Shown one piece after another: positions 44,160-55,289 of a stretch of 64,000 nt of DNA. A program made the position numbers and the translations under genes. How positions within the stretch are numbered: position 1 is the stretch's first letter; every line of letters starts with the position of its first letter. The notes under the pieces are model-generated. The model ran no database searches. It saw only the letters and a list, made by a program, of their open reading frames with translations, and was not told the DNA's origin. This stretch comes from Symsagittifera roscoffensis (Eukaryota > Xenacoelomorpha > Acoela > Convolutidae): positions 79,462,512 through 79,526,511 of the forward strand of contig NC_087064.1 in the NCBI RefSeq assembly GCF_963678635.1, read 5' to 3'.

Positions 44160-45290
44160 ATAGACAAGTTTTTCCAGAAAGTTTCAAAATTGTCAAATAC
44201 AAACCTCTCTTCAAAGAAGGCAATGATCTAGACCCATCAAATTACAGGCCAGTTTCTCTTTTACCAGTTGTAGGTAAAATTTTTGAGCGGTTCATTTGTA
44301 ACACAATGAACCAATATCTCACTAAGTATCAGTTACTACAAAGTTGCCAGTTTGGGCTCAGATCAAAAAGGAGTACAATTGATGCTTTAATAACACTAAT
44401 AGAAGAAGTGCATCAAGATTGAAGATTGGAACTCTCATTCCACGAAGACACAGTGCACATTCATTGACCCTAAGAAAGCCTTTGATACAGTTGACCACAT
44501 TCTTTTACTTGAGAAATGTGACGCATATGGTTTTCGGGGACCTGTTTTTGATCTTCCAAAATCTTATTTAAAAAATCGACAACACTACGTTGCCACTAAA
44601 ACCAAACGCTCTGAAATTAAAAATGTGAGTTATGGAGTACCACAGGGATCCATACTAGGTCCGCTTCTTTTCATCATTTATATAAATGATATTGAGCTAA
44701 ATGAAAATAGTGAAATTAATCTGATTTTATATGCAGACGACACTGTCATAAAAGCAACAGCTAGAAACAGTCACTTAACCAGTAAACACCAACAAGCGTT
44801 GGACAATACAGCAAGTTGGCTAGAAAAAAAAAACGAGCTGACCTTAAATGAAGATAAAACAAAAACTATGATACTATCTACGAAGAGCTGCGGTAAATCA
44901 GAATGTCAAAATGAATGGAATAATTATTGAAGAAAAACAATCGTTCCGATACTTAGGTATTCAAATTGACTCTAAACTTTCCTTTATTGATCATATTGCA
45001 AAAATTGAAAGTAAATTTTCGAGATTTTGTGGGATGTCTTACAGGTTGAGAAAAGTTTTAGGTAAAGATCAACTAGTGAAAGCATATAACGCTCACGTGG
45101 AACCTATTTTACAGTACCAGGTTTTGGCTTATGCGTCAACAGACAAAACGAAATTAGAAACAGTTGAACTTAAAATTAAACAGCTTATAAAAATTATTTG
45201 TTTTAAGAGAAGAAATGGAAGCATCAAAGAACTGAGACAAAACGCAAAATATAATTCGTTAACTAATTACATATCTATGAATTATTAAAG
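44160..45290 (+). pseudogene. CR1/jockey-like non-LTR reverse transcriptase, broken
   Basis: In order the sequence shows YKPLFKEGNDLDPSNYRPVS and LLPVVGKIFER (RT motif 1-2 region), FGLRSKRSTIDAL, FIDPKKAFDTVDH (motif A), YGVPQGSILGPLLFIIYIND (motif B), LILYADDTVI (motif C, with the catalytic ADD intact), LTLNEDKTK and FRYLGIQIDSKLSF. This is the classic order for a CR1/L2/jockey-type LINE. The frame changes near 44420 and near 44900, with stop codons between, so it is dead. The 5' end with the endonuclease is absent, as is usual for 5'-truncated LINEs. A possible 3' end with A-rich sequence lies near 45425-45450. Confidence 0.9.
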
Positions 45291-47240
45291 TTACTATGTA
45301 AGGTTTTGAGAAAAGAGTGCATATTGGCCATTGTCTAGAAAACTGTATCTGAGAAAAATTTGAATACAATTTTGAATAACAATTTGAATACAATTTTGAG
45401 TTTTAGCTAGGCAGATACCTGTGCAAATAAAGGGTAATAAAAAAACTTCTGTAAAAGTTAGATTTAGAAATTTTTTCAAATTTGTTCTATAATACTATCC
45501 AGATTTTGTAACTAAGATTCAGAGCTGCACACAATATCAATTACAAATCTTCAACCATGAGTTTTTGGAAAATTTTATTCTAGGAAATTATCAACTGTTT
45601 AAACTCATTTTTGAGTTGAGTAGAAATAGTATTTTAAAAGAAAAGATTTGCTGTCAAGGGTACTGCTGAAATTTTTCCCTTTTTCGTTTCAAAATTTTTT
45701 TTCTCTTTAAATCATTAAATCTTTTTTTTTATTTCATGATTAATTATCAATATATAAAAATAACAGAAGTCATAGCAGGATCAGATGCGCCTGAAAACGG
45801 GCTGCATAGTTCCACGGCGTTCGCGCAATGAGATTTCGTTTGGTTATAAATGTAGTAACTTTAACAATGAGTGGAATCTAGTTTGCAAACAATTTATTAT
45901 TTATATTATTATGATCCACTTTTCTCAAATTGTGTTAATTGTAAGAAAGAAGTATTCATTATAAATTCTTCTACAAATTCAAAGAGCCTAAGGCCATCTA
46001 TTTTTGTCTTCAAAATTTCGGAAATGCAATTTAAATTTCAAATTTCCCAGGGTAATAGAAACTTGACCTAATAATCTAGTTTTCTCAAATAGGGTTATTT
46101 TACTCAAAAAGTGCCGATCAGGATTTGTTCTTGAGCTTCAAGGCGCTTTATGGCCATCTATTTTTTAAAACTCAATAGGGAGTTCCTTGACTCAATTCCA
46201 ACTTTCTGTTAGCTTTGTTTTTTTTGCGTGTTTGGTGCAACTTACAGCTTAGAACGAACTACGAGTGTCCTAAATGACGAATAGCTGAACACTTTTAACT
46301 TTGAAAAGGCAATTTGAAGAGTGATTCTCTACTCAAAATTAGTCTAAAAAGCGAAATATCGAACCGAATTTCTCAACTTTCAAACATCGAATGACGACTG
46401 ATAACGCTTAACAATGATAAAAACTCCCAACTCAATGCGACATTCATTTGTGACCCTTACTTTTACGTTGGAACCACTTAAAATATTCAATTGCAAATTT
46501 TTTCTCACTTCGTGGTGGAATCGATAATCAACTGAAACAGCTGAAAATAATTCAGGCGCCAAAGTAATCGTAACTTGGCTTGCACTGGAAAAACAATGTT
46601 CTTTTTTTGAAATCTTGAAAGGACACTAGACCAGTCAATTGCAGTCGTCCTCAAGTTTTTTTCTGTGAGGACTTCTTAATTTATTTTTGTTGTTAATTGA
46701 AGCATTTGTATGTAAATCCGCACTCTAATACAATCGATGCAGAGGAAGGATATAAATACAAGCTATTGATTTGCTTCGAGTTTTGAATGAGTAACATATT
46801 GTTTGCGTTAGGTCTATTTTTGCCATCAGCTGAAAACTTATTGCCATGAGCTGGAAACTCAAAGCCATGAGCTGGAAACTCAAAGCCATGAGCTGGAACA
46901 TTTACTTGCGATCTTTTTCTGAAATTTCTAAAGAAGCAAAAATTTGTCTTTGCAAGGAAACTAGGTCATTCTGAACTATTTCCTTCTATTGACTCGTAGC
47001 TGCAAACCATTTCATCTCAAAAACAAATCTGAGTCCATCTAAGTTGTTCGCATTGTTACTAGGCAAGAAACTTTTCACTTTCAATTTTTATAGTTAGCAG
47101 ATTTTTTGTAAGGAGAGCAGGTTTTTTGTAACTTAGGGTTGTTTAAAAAATCAATGAAAGCATTGAATACGCTAATTTAGCTCCCGTTTTTGACGGTAAC
47201 AGCATTTTGTAAAACTTTTGAGAAGATTTTTGAAAGAAAA
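45291..47240. other. Sequence after the LINE relic, no gene found
   Basis: This contains a Rep-A 3' fragment (45850-46210) and a 21-bp minisatellite (46822-46899). A small minus-strand open frame at 46380-46562 has no similarity I recognise. Nothing else is supported. Confidence 0.6.
46822..46899 (+). repeat. 21-bp minisatellite, just under four units
   Basis: Units GCCATGAGCTGGAAACTCAA plus A start at 46822, 46843, 46864 and 46885. The first is diverged (GCCATCAGCTGAAAACTTAT). Confidence 0.9.
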
Positions 47241-48290
47241 ATGCACGTAGTGAAGTGAAGACTCTTATCTAGATCTTGATGGTTTTTTCTTTCTGGAAAA
47301 TCTTAAAATTTGTTCAGGCTTAATTTTTTTTCGCGGTTTAACATGCGACTTCATTTTTAGTTCAGTTAATTTCAATTGTAAAAACAAAACAAACACCACT
47401 ATCAGCAAAAGTGTGAAATTCACTTTAGATAATTTAGAAAATACAGTGCTGATTTAAATTAACCGGACAAAACGCCTTAAACTTAAAATTTAAAACCCGT
47501 TTTCTCAAATTGGGTTGAGTTTAGGTGAGAACTTATGAAGACAAAACTTGCTTAAAATTTTAGCAGAATTAATATGGTCCCCAAATTTTCGGCCCGAAAT
47601 TTTACCCCAAAAAAATGGGTCGTTTTGGCTTTTCTTAGTTAATCAAAAATTACGCCGAAAATTCCCAGTCCATCACAGACACAATTATATCAAAGTGAGC
47701 CCCTCATGTAGCCCAACAAACTTTGAGAAGGGTATAATCTCCAAAAAAATTGCAAATTGTTTAAAAAGAGTTTTTAAATAAAAAGTTGGTATTTTATATA
47801 GTAAAAACGACCTCTTTTGCCTATAAAACAAAAATAAATTAATTTATACAATATTTTGGAGATTATACCCTTCTTAAAGATTGTTGGGCTACGTAAGGGG
47901 CTCACTTTGATGTAATTTTGTTTGTGATGGACTGGGAATTTTCGGCGTAATTTTTGAATAACTAAGAAAAGCCAAAATGACCCATTTTTGTGGTAAAATT
48001 TTGGGCCCGAATTTCGCAAAATAAATTACACCATATTAATTCTGCTAAAATTTTAAGCAAGTTTTGTCTTCATAAGTTTTCACCTCAACTCAACCCAATT
48101 TGAGAAAAACGGGTTTTAAATTTCAAGTTTAACGCGTTTTGTCCGGTTAATTTAGATCAGCGCTGTAGTTTTCATTTTTTTGGATTTTGAAACCGAAAAC
48201 CTTACTTATTGATCCAGTTTTCTCAAATTAGGTTATTTTTATCATAAAATTTCAATCATATAATTTTCTTTACCCTTCAAAAAGCAAGGA
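47235..48290 (+). repeat. Rep-A dispersed repeat split by a foldback element
   Basis: The 5' part (TAGTGAAGACTCTTATCTAG, TTTTTTTTCGCGGTTTAAC, ACCACTATCAGCAAAAG) ends at about 47441. The 3' part resumes at 48168 with GATCCAGTTTTCTCAAATTA. A GATTGCAAGG-type SINE block starts near 48285. Confidence 0.75.
47444..48165. mobile_element. Tc1/mariner-like foldback MITE
   Basis: Two arms of about 330 bases are imperfect reverse complements. The ends are CAGTGCTGATTTAAATTAAC and its partner GTTAATTTAGATCAGCGCTG, with TA on both sides (47442-47443, 48166-48167). A TA target and a CAGTG start suit the Tc1/mariner group. The arms give mirror-image open frames (plus 47548-47781, minus 47774-48019) sharing NGSFWLFLV.QKLRRKFPVH; this is a result of the inverted repeat, and I know no protein like it. 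The centre (47790-47830) is AT-rich. It could form a long hairpin RNA if transcribed. Confidence 0.88.
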
Positions 48291-48689
48291 TATTGCAGCC
48301 GGGCAATAGACTTTTTCCCGCAATTATTTTTGTTAACAGGATTGAAAGTTCGTGTGAGGAGAACTTTTCCGAATATGGAAAAAAGTCATTTTGAAAGTTT
48401 TATTGAAAGTTTTTTAATCAAACATTATTGCCGAAGCTTCGAAATATAATCCATCCAAACTTCGAAATGTTTTCTATCCGCTTGAGGTGGAAAGTAGCAG
48501 GAACAAGAAAAGGATTTGCTTGAAAGTTTTGATCGTTCTCTGTTAAAGTAGGCCCAATTGATTGACCCCTTTCTCTAAATTGTAAATCCGCTATTGGATG
48601 TATTAGACTATTACGCTAAAAGACGTCAACTTAACCTTTCGAATAGCATTCTCAAAATTACGCCCTTGAAGTCCGATTGGTACAAAAAA

Positions 48690-49255
48690 AATGTGATTAA
48701 GAGTAATGAACGTAGTAAAAATCTATTTAGGTCTTAGTGATTTTTTAAAATTCTTTTTTCAGGAGAAAGTCTTTTGTTCACGCTTTTTAAATATTTTTCT
48801 TGCGGTTTGACTTGTGATTACTCTTTAAAATAAGTGCTTTTACATTGTTAGTAAGAAAGAAAACTCCACTATCGAACAGCAAAGTGGCACGAAAATGTGA
48901 TTGACTTCTAGTTTCGAAAGTGGAATTTGATTGCCAGATTTCCCAGCGAAATAAAAGCTAGCGTTTTGATCCGTTTTTCTCATTTTTGGATAATTTCTTA
49001 AAAAAACTATCAATTAAAAATTTTTCTAGAACTTCAAAGAGTTTTAACGCCATTACTTTTTTTGAAATTCAAAAGAAGAGATTGTTCCAAAGGCTGAGTT
49101 TTTTGCGGCCAATTGTCAGTTGGCTATGTTTTATAACTTCTAATGATGCTTACATTATTTTTCGAAAGTTTTTTAAAAATCATTCCATACAAGGTTTTGA
49201 TTCGTTTTCTTGAGTTCATTGGCTCTTTTGCATTGTCTATTTTTATGTTAGTTAT
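48690..49255 (+). repeat. Rep-A dispersed repeat
   Basis: It begins AAGAGTAATGAACGTAGTAA, then TTTAGGTCTTAGTG, TTTTTTCAGGAGAAAGTC, CACTATCGAACAGCAAAG, TGATTGACTTCTAG, TTTCCCAGCG, and ends CAATTGTCAGTTGGC. Confidence 0.8.
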
Positions 49256-50870
49256 TTTCTAAGTAATTCGTATGGTTGAACAAAGCTGTTTGATTTTTCA
49301 GAATTAGTAAAACTCGCTAATCAGCAATCTTCAAAATGATAACGTCGTGTTTGTCAAAGATGCGGAACTCGACGCAGATAAGTTTGATTGCGGAATATTG
49401 CATCAGATTTTTTTTTTTTGATTTCTGTAGTAATTTTTCAATTGGTCTCATTTGTGAAAATTGTTTTAATTTAGTGAAAATCTTTTAGTTTTTTGCTACA
49501 AGTAGAGTGTACTTTACTTGCATGCTTTTCTGACACTATTTTTTTCGGCTGTCTCAACAAAGTATTCTCGGATGTGTTGATTTCAGACCGTGCAGTTAGT
49601 TTTTTCTATTTGCACGACAATTGTTTCTATTTCTTGACATGTATTTATTGTGCAATTGTCTATTAAATGAAATGAATTAAAGCATTTATTACTCCGAGTC
49701 AAGATTCATTAAATTGGGTTTCATATTCATAGGGCTTTCCAGTCAATTGAACTTTGATTTATTTCTTGATTTTGGTTAGTGTTGATTGATATGTTTTTTT
49801 TTCCAATGGGCTAGCTGAATAGCAGAATAATTAAGACAACCCACTAATGAAGACAAATTAGCTCCTCGGCAGAATAATGAAGACAACCCACTAAAGAGAA
49901 GAGTGAAATAAGTCAAGGCGGACGTACTAAAACTTCAAGATAAAGTTAGAATTATAAGAGAAACAAATGAAATATAAATCTTAACCTTTTTTTCTTATCT
50001 TTTTTTTTTCCAGAACACTATATTAGTAAAAAAATAATCTTAAACGCAATATTTATCGCTTTTCCTTCCTGATTTTGAATGAGGAGGAAAATTACTAATC
50101 CAGCTATCAAGTACAGCTTCTTGATAGCATTGGATTAGTAAAAAGTTAATATAGATGATGTATTTCTCATTACTTAAACGAACTGATAACAGCTATTTGC
50201 TTCAATATCAATGAAAAAAACTACAATTGCGATGAGCAAAGGTATTGCAATCGGGTACAAAGTTTTTTTTTCCTGTAAATAACTTCACAAAATGGTCATT
50301 TTAGTAGAAATGGTAAATGTCACTTCTGACATGCTCAAGTTCTAGAAATTTAAATAAAACTATCATCATTTATGTTGCAATTAGATAATGACTGTTTCAG
50401 GTTTTAATTGATTTTTCAAAAAACTTTAAAAAAACTTAATTTGCGGTTTTCGTGTCGGTTCATTTTCCTTTTTTTATTGTCTTTATTCTGTAGGTTTGTT
50501 TAGCTTTAATACAGCATGGTTTACGTTACAATTTAAACAATTCTGTACTACAAATGAAAAATCAGTAATTTGTAAACTTACCAAGTCTGTCTTTGTATAT
50601 TTCTTTCTTCATTTTTCCGATTTTTTTTCCAAACACTTCCAAATTCGACATAGTCAACTTACATCGCTTATTTTAGAGGGCAAAAAATGTTCTTGTTATG
50701 TGCTTCAGTATGAAAAGGTCATAAAAACTTTTAGAACTAAGGATTGCGCTAAGGACTGAATGCTCAAAAAGTTTCATGCAATCAGCGTACTATAAACATC
50801 CAATGATGTAAGCCAAAATGAGTTTTTCTTCAAAATGGGTGTTTTTTTCACTCGCCTACTAGCTTTCCCA
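49256..50870. other. Unannotated stretch before LINE relics
   Basis: Mostly AT-rich sequence with no supported gene. A near-duplicate short unit occurs at about 49822-49895 (GAATAATTAAGACAACCCAC and GAATAATGAAGACAACCCAC). A GATTGCAAGG-type SINE block lies near 50222-50330 (GGTATTGCAATCGGGTAC). Confidence 0.5.
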
Positions 50871-50874
50871 CTAG

Positions 50875-51590
50875 CTTTTGGGTAAAAATCGAACTGTTTC
50901 ACTCAGCAGAAACAAAGCAGCTCCGGAAGAGGAAGTTCGAAAAAAGTTGGACGAAGCCCTTTATCGCAGTACAATTTCTTGAATGATTTTATGAAGCTAA
51001 TTACTAGTACTGTTAAACGATTCACTGCTTAATAATATAAGATCAGATCGCAATGATTCAACATCATACAGTGTAAAAATTTAAGGTTAAAATTGTCAGA
51101 TCAGCCAATTAGAAATGCGACCGGACTCATGCTAGGTTCAAAAGCATGTTACTGGTGAATAGATTTTGTCTGAAAAAGACTGGGAAAATCTGTAAGCATT
51201 CAGAAACAATCAAAAAACATAATGTCCCATCTACTCACAATCTTTCTGTTTTAGAGACGGACACCTACACCGGGCAAATAACAAGCAACCAGACGGAATC
51301 ATTTTTGTCACATGGGCTGCTGGTAGGCAGCGTCTTTGAATTGGTAGGCAGCGTACTTGCTGGAGTAGCGTGCTGCTAGCCCTACCACTGAAATTTTTGG
51401 AAAAAAAAACAATTTCTCCGTGAGAGTTTGAGCGCATTTGCGGAGAAGGACAGGGCAGCCAGACTTCCTAAACAGAGACACTCCTTCGCAATACAGGCTG
51501 CCAATGCTGCCTTTGTATTCGGCACTATTTTTGGTATAATAATTTTATAAAGTTTTCGATTGCAGAACCAACAGTACGTAATTGCGAACA
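50875..51590 (+). pseudogene. PHD/RT element, 3' end of a degenerate copy (copy 4)
   Basis: The copy starts near AAAAAGTTGGACGAAGCC, the counterpart of 63645. Next come worn forms of LRIAIGLRLGSK (LGSKACYW here) and a VLETDTYTGQITSNQTES stretch that corresponds to the endonuclease region. It ends with PKQRHSFAIQAANAAFVFGT. In this family the protein ends in a QR.S.A.Q..NA..V.GT motif, so the copy preserves the C-terminus that the other copies lose. It is broken by stops and lacks all of the RT. TGGTAGGCAGCGT is repeated twice inside it (near 51320). Confidence 0.7.
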
Positions 51591-52480
51591 AAAACGCTTT
51601 ATTTTTTCATCAGTTCACTGTTTTCGAGTTTTTGTTTTTTGTGTGTAACATTGTTTTTTCCTCATGTTATAGATGCTAACTTTCTCAATCTGCTTGACTT
51701 GTTTCTTATTTATTGGACTCTTTACTTTCCTCATGTTATACTTTTCTGTACGCTTCCCTATTTTATGAAATTCAGGTGGATTTGAAACTGGTTGAAATGA
51801 TGAAGGGCTAGAGTTGTAACCACGTCATTTTCTGACCATCGAAAACACATTTTAAATTAAGCTAAAATCTGTATCAGAAGTTATGCAAGATCTGCTTCGC
51901 GTCCGTTTTTAACCAATCGGTTGCAAATGTAGGTTACGCAGTAGCGAAACGCACTTTGGTTTTAGAGCGTTGATTTCAATTAAAAATCCACGAATATACT
52001 AGACTGAATCATTTCGAAAATCAATTGATCAAAACAAAAGTTTTGTTGCATCTCTTCTCAACCTTTTCAAAACCGTCGACTCCAATATTTATTTAAAAAA
52101 ACTTAAATCAAATTACAAAACTCAATCACTTCCAAAAAATTTGTTGGAAACTTTGTAACCGACAGACAACAAACAAAAAACTTTAATCATTATGGATTTG
52201 TGTTTGCAGACTATGATTGAATCTGATTGAAAAAGCTGATAAAATTAAAGAATGAAATGAGAGCAAAAAAATAAAATTAACATCACCTATAAATCATCAC
52301 AAAGTATCTATTGAGTAATTACTGACTCGTTGACTAGCTTGTGATCATTAATTGACTATGTTTAATTTTAACGATTTGGACTAGCTGATCTTTGCTAGAT
52401 TTATAACTTCAAATGATATCGCTCGGCCTGGAATAAAAACTTTTTTAATTGGCTTTGTCCAAGGTTATGTGGTAACCCAT
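51591..52480. other. No feature recognised
   Basis: AT-rich sequence with neither repeat family nor protein similarity that I can see. The open frame 51582-51785 is T-rich and not convincing. Confidence 0.5.
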
Positions 52481-53497
52481 CATTGTTTGACAATGATTAT
52501 CCATCTAAACCCTGCTTAGAGATTTCAATAACAAGGCTGCTTGCCCAACTTCGGTAGGGCAATAACATCTTGCACTCGCTTTCCGAAAAAGTATTTTTTC
52601 ACATCGATGAGCATCGATAGCTTCTGTATGACAGGGTTTTTACTCATCTTGACGCAGCTTTGGTTGACTTTCTCAATTACTAATGGCCTCTCACTCATTA
52701 CACTTATCTCATTGAGAAGTCAATGAAGAGAGATAGTTATTTGTACTGCTGTTGGTTGCTTCTTGGTGCTCCAAGTGATTGCTTCCCTAGTCTTCTGGAA
52801 AAGAAAGCTCTAGCCAGTAGCTGGCTTTTCCAGCCCAGTCAGCTCAGTCTCATCCCATTTTTAGGACACATAAAAGTTAAAACATTTAGCGACCTGTGTG
52901 TAGCACAATAGCAGATCTTTTTTCATCTTCAGGCAAGGAAAAACCATGTTAGCAGCTCCAATTTTCTTCTAACGAGCGGGAAATTTAACATTTCAGTCAC
53001 AGCAGCTAGAAAATTCAGCCATTTTTGATTAGCAATATTTACTGATGATCCCGCAGTGCATCTGTTTTCTTCAATTTCCTGCTGTTTCAGCTTCAACGTA
53101 GTCCTTTGAGAGTTGTGCGCTGATACCCGCTGGCTTGCAATTAATTCAACCAAAGCCCTCCAAGCTGTCTTCAAAAAATTGTGGTTGATTTGCAGTTACT
53201 GGCCCAGAAGGCTGCTTGATTTGATTTCCCAAAAACCACAACTAGGAGACTCTGCCATCCATCTTTAGTCATTCGGCGAAACGGACCCACGTCTTGACAA
53301 TTTCGACTTGATATCTTGATCCATTGTTGATTTCATCTACTCAAACCAGCTCATAGACCATTGTTTTGTCTGCTCCACTCCTATTTTATAAACACAAACT
53401 GTTGCTACTTCTCGTAAGCCATTCCTCAAGAAGAAAAGAGTTCACCGTATGTTACTGAGATTTCTTTGTGGTAAGCATACTCGGTTGCCTTCGTGTA

Positions 53498-53580
53498 CAC
53501 TGCTCCATGTACACTGTAAATGTACCACTACTGCATGTACACTTCACATATACCACTGCTTCATGTACAATAATTCTATT
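53498..53580 (+). repeat. 28-bp minisatellite, three units
   Basis: Units start at 53498, 53526 and 53554 with CACTGCTCCATGTACA or close variants. It lies inside the copia relic. Confidence 0.85.
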
Positions 53581-54759
53581 AATGTAGAGGTGGGTGAAGC
53601 TGACTTCTCATCGATCTGATAATAAAAATCATCATCTTGTGCACATAAAGCCAGCAGTTTTCTGTTCTTTTTGGTTTACAGGTGGGATTAAATGACTTGC
53701 TGAAGTCTAGTCGTTTCATTTGCATGAGTCTTTTTGCTACATATTGGGCTTTGAACAGCAAGAACTCAGATTCCAGTGATAACTGTGCGAGGTCGTGGTG
53801 TAGCAACAAGTGTTCATACACCCATGGCATCTGGAGAAGACATGACAGTCAGCGTGTCCAGGCATTAATTCTGTATAGCCTCTTTGTTCTCGTTTTACAA
53901 CCGCTGCAGCATGGGTAAGGTGGGTAAGGTGGGTTTCTGGTCGTTTTTGACTTATGTACTGGATGCTCGGAAAATTGTAACTAGACTGCTTCTTTCACAA
54001 CTGTGTCCTCTTCAAAAGCTCCCACTGAACCTGTAGTACCCCCTTCAATTGTGTTCGCATAGAGCTGGTTGTCGTATTGCTTGGTCTCTCAATCTGAATG
54101 CACCCTTTGATTGATAGCTTCAGTGCTTTCAATGGCTTGCTTTCAAGCTTCAAGTTGTCTGGCATGATAACCTCAACGAACATCAGGCTTCTTGCTCCAA
54201 TAACTTGGCTTGTCTAAAGATGCATTAGCAAGTACGCTTTACTTTCCTCTTCGTAGCCGATGAACTTGATCCTCCTACCATTTGCATCTAGCGTCTGTCT
54301 AACGCCATGGCCTAGAAAACACGCACAAAAGGGACATTTTGTTAGTTTAACTTATTACCAAATCGTCCACGAAAGTCCCTTTTTGTTGATGGATGAGCTT
54401 ATGTTGCCAATTCTAACAACAGTCGAATTGCTCGTATCCATAATATCTTTAATTGTTTTGCCTCCGCCAGAGGACATCAAGTCATCTCGGTGGTTTTTTT
54501 GCTGTAAAGCTCTGCTTTACCATTCTATAGAGGTGTATTGGACGATCTGAACTCTTGCTTCACCTGGGGTTCTTTAGTAAATCTCCTCTAGATTTTGACA
54601 AATGATCACCTCCATTGTCAGTTTGCAGGCTGTTTCTCATTCCACGCTCTTCCAAAAAATGTTCAATTATAAGTAAAGCATCACTCTTGTTCAGCAGATA
54701 CTTGACCACTGCCAGCCGAATGAAGTCTTCGATGAAATTCGTTCATGAAAACCCCTAAA

Positions 54760-54806
54760 GAGAGTCGATGAAAGTCGATGAATGTCGATGAAAGCAGCCG
54801 ATGAAA
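54760..54806. repeat. Short GTCGATGAA repeat
   Basis: Four spaced units (AGTCGATGAAAGTCGATGAA, TGTCGATGAA, GCCGATGAA) lie within the copia integrase region and add codons there. Confidence 0.8.
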
Positions 54807-55289
54807 TCCCCATGCGTTCTCGTTACCTGAATTTTCCCTGGTGTTCATTAGTGAATCGTTCTTCTTTGGCACTGCTACTTCGTCCTAACTGCTGTACAGA
54901 TTTTACAGATCTCTGGAACTCGTATTTCAATAGTGACGCAGGGTCCTTCGGGTTGAGATGTTCTAATCGACATAGCCCTAGCATGCCATCTGTGGTCACC
55001 CGCTGCCTTGTCTTTTTTGTCAACGGGTTCTTTTTGAATTTGCGCTGCATTCACAGCATCTGTCCACCATTTGAAGCCAGAAAATGAAAAGCATTTGCGG
55101 CAAAACTGATGCTTGTATGTCTGCCCACCGCTGAGCTCTTTCTCATCAAGTTGACGCTGCTGCTCGTCACAAATGCCACTTCGTGAATATTTCAGCTACT
55201 TACAGCAGTTTCTCAGTCGTTTAGCTATACTTCCACTGCTATTCTGCCGTCCGTACTCTACAGCATTCGTTTGGGATTTTCAAAAGTTG

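Larger units (their letters stand above)
52480..55080 (-). pseudogene. Ty1/copia-type retrotransposon pol, broken, minus strand
   Basis: Read on the minus strand from 55080 down, the copia pol order is visible. Around 54990-54860: HLNPKDPASLLKYEFQRSVK (pre-integrase zinc region, usually H.R.GHLN). Around 54690-54600: NKSDALLIIEHFLEERGM then LQTDNGGDHLSKS (integrase core, family K.DA...LR.DNGGE). Around 54290-54170: RIKFIGYEEESKAYLLM and SQVIGARSLMFVEV (integrase C-terminal part, F.GY.EESKGY). Around 52660-52540: KNPVIQKLSMLIDVKKYFFG (RNase H end, NP..H.RSKHIDVRYHF). The RT part between is weak (QYVAKRLMQ region near 53740). Many stops and frame changes are present. No LTR was found. Confidence 0.8.

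Noticed and set aside
47548-48019. A small protein family with NGSFWLFLV encoded on both strands
   Set aside because: The likeness of the two frames comes from the inverted repeat of the foldback element, not from two genes.
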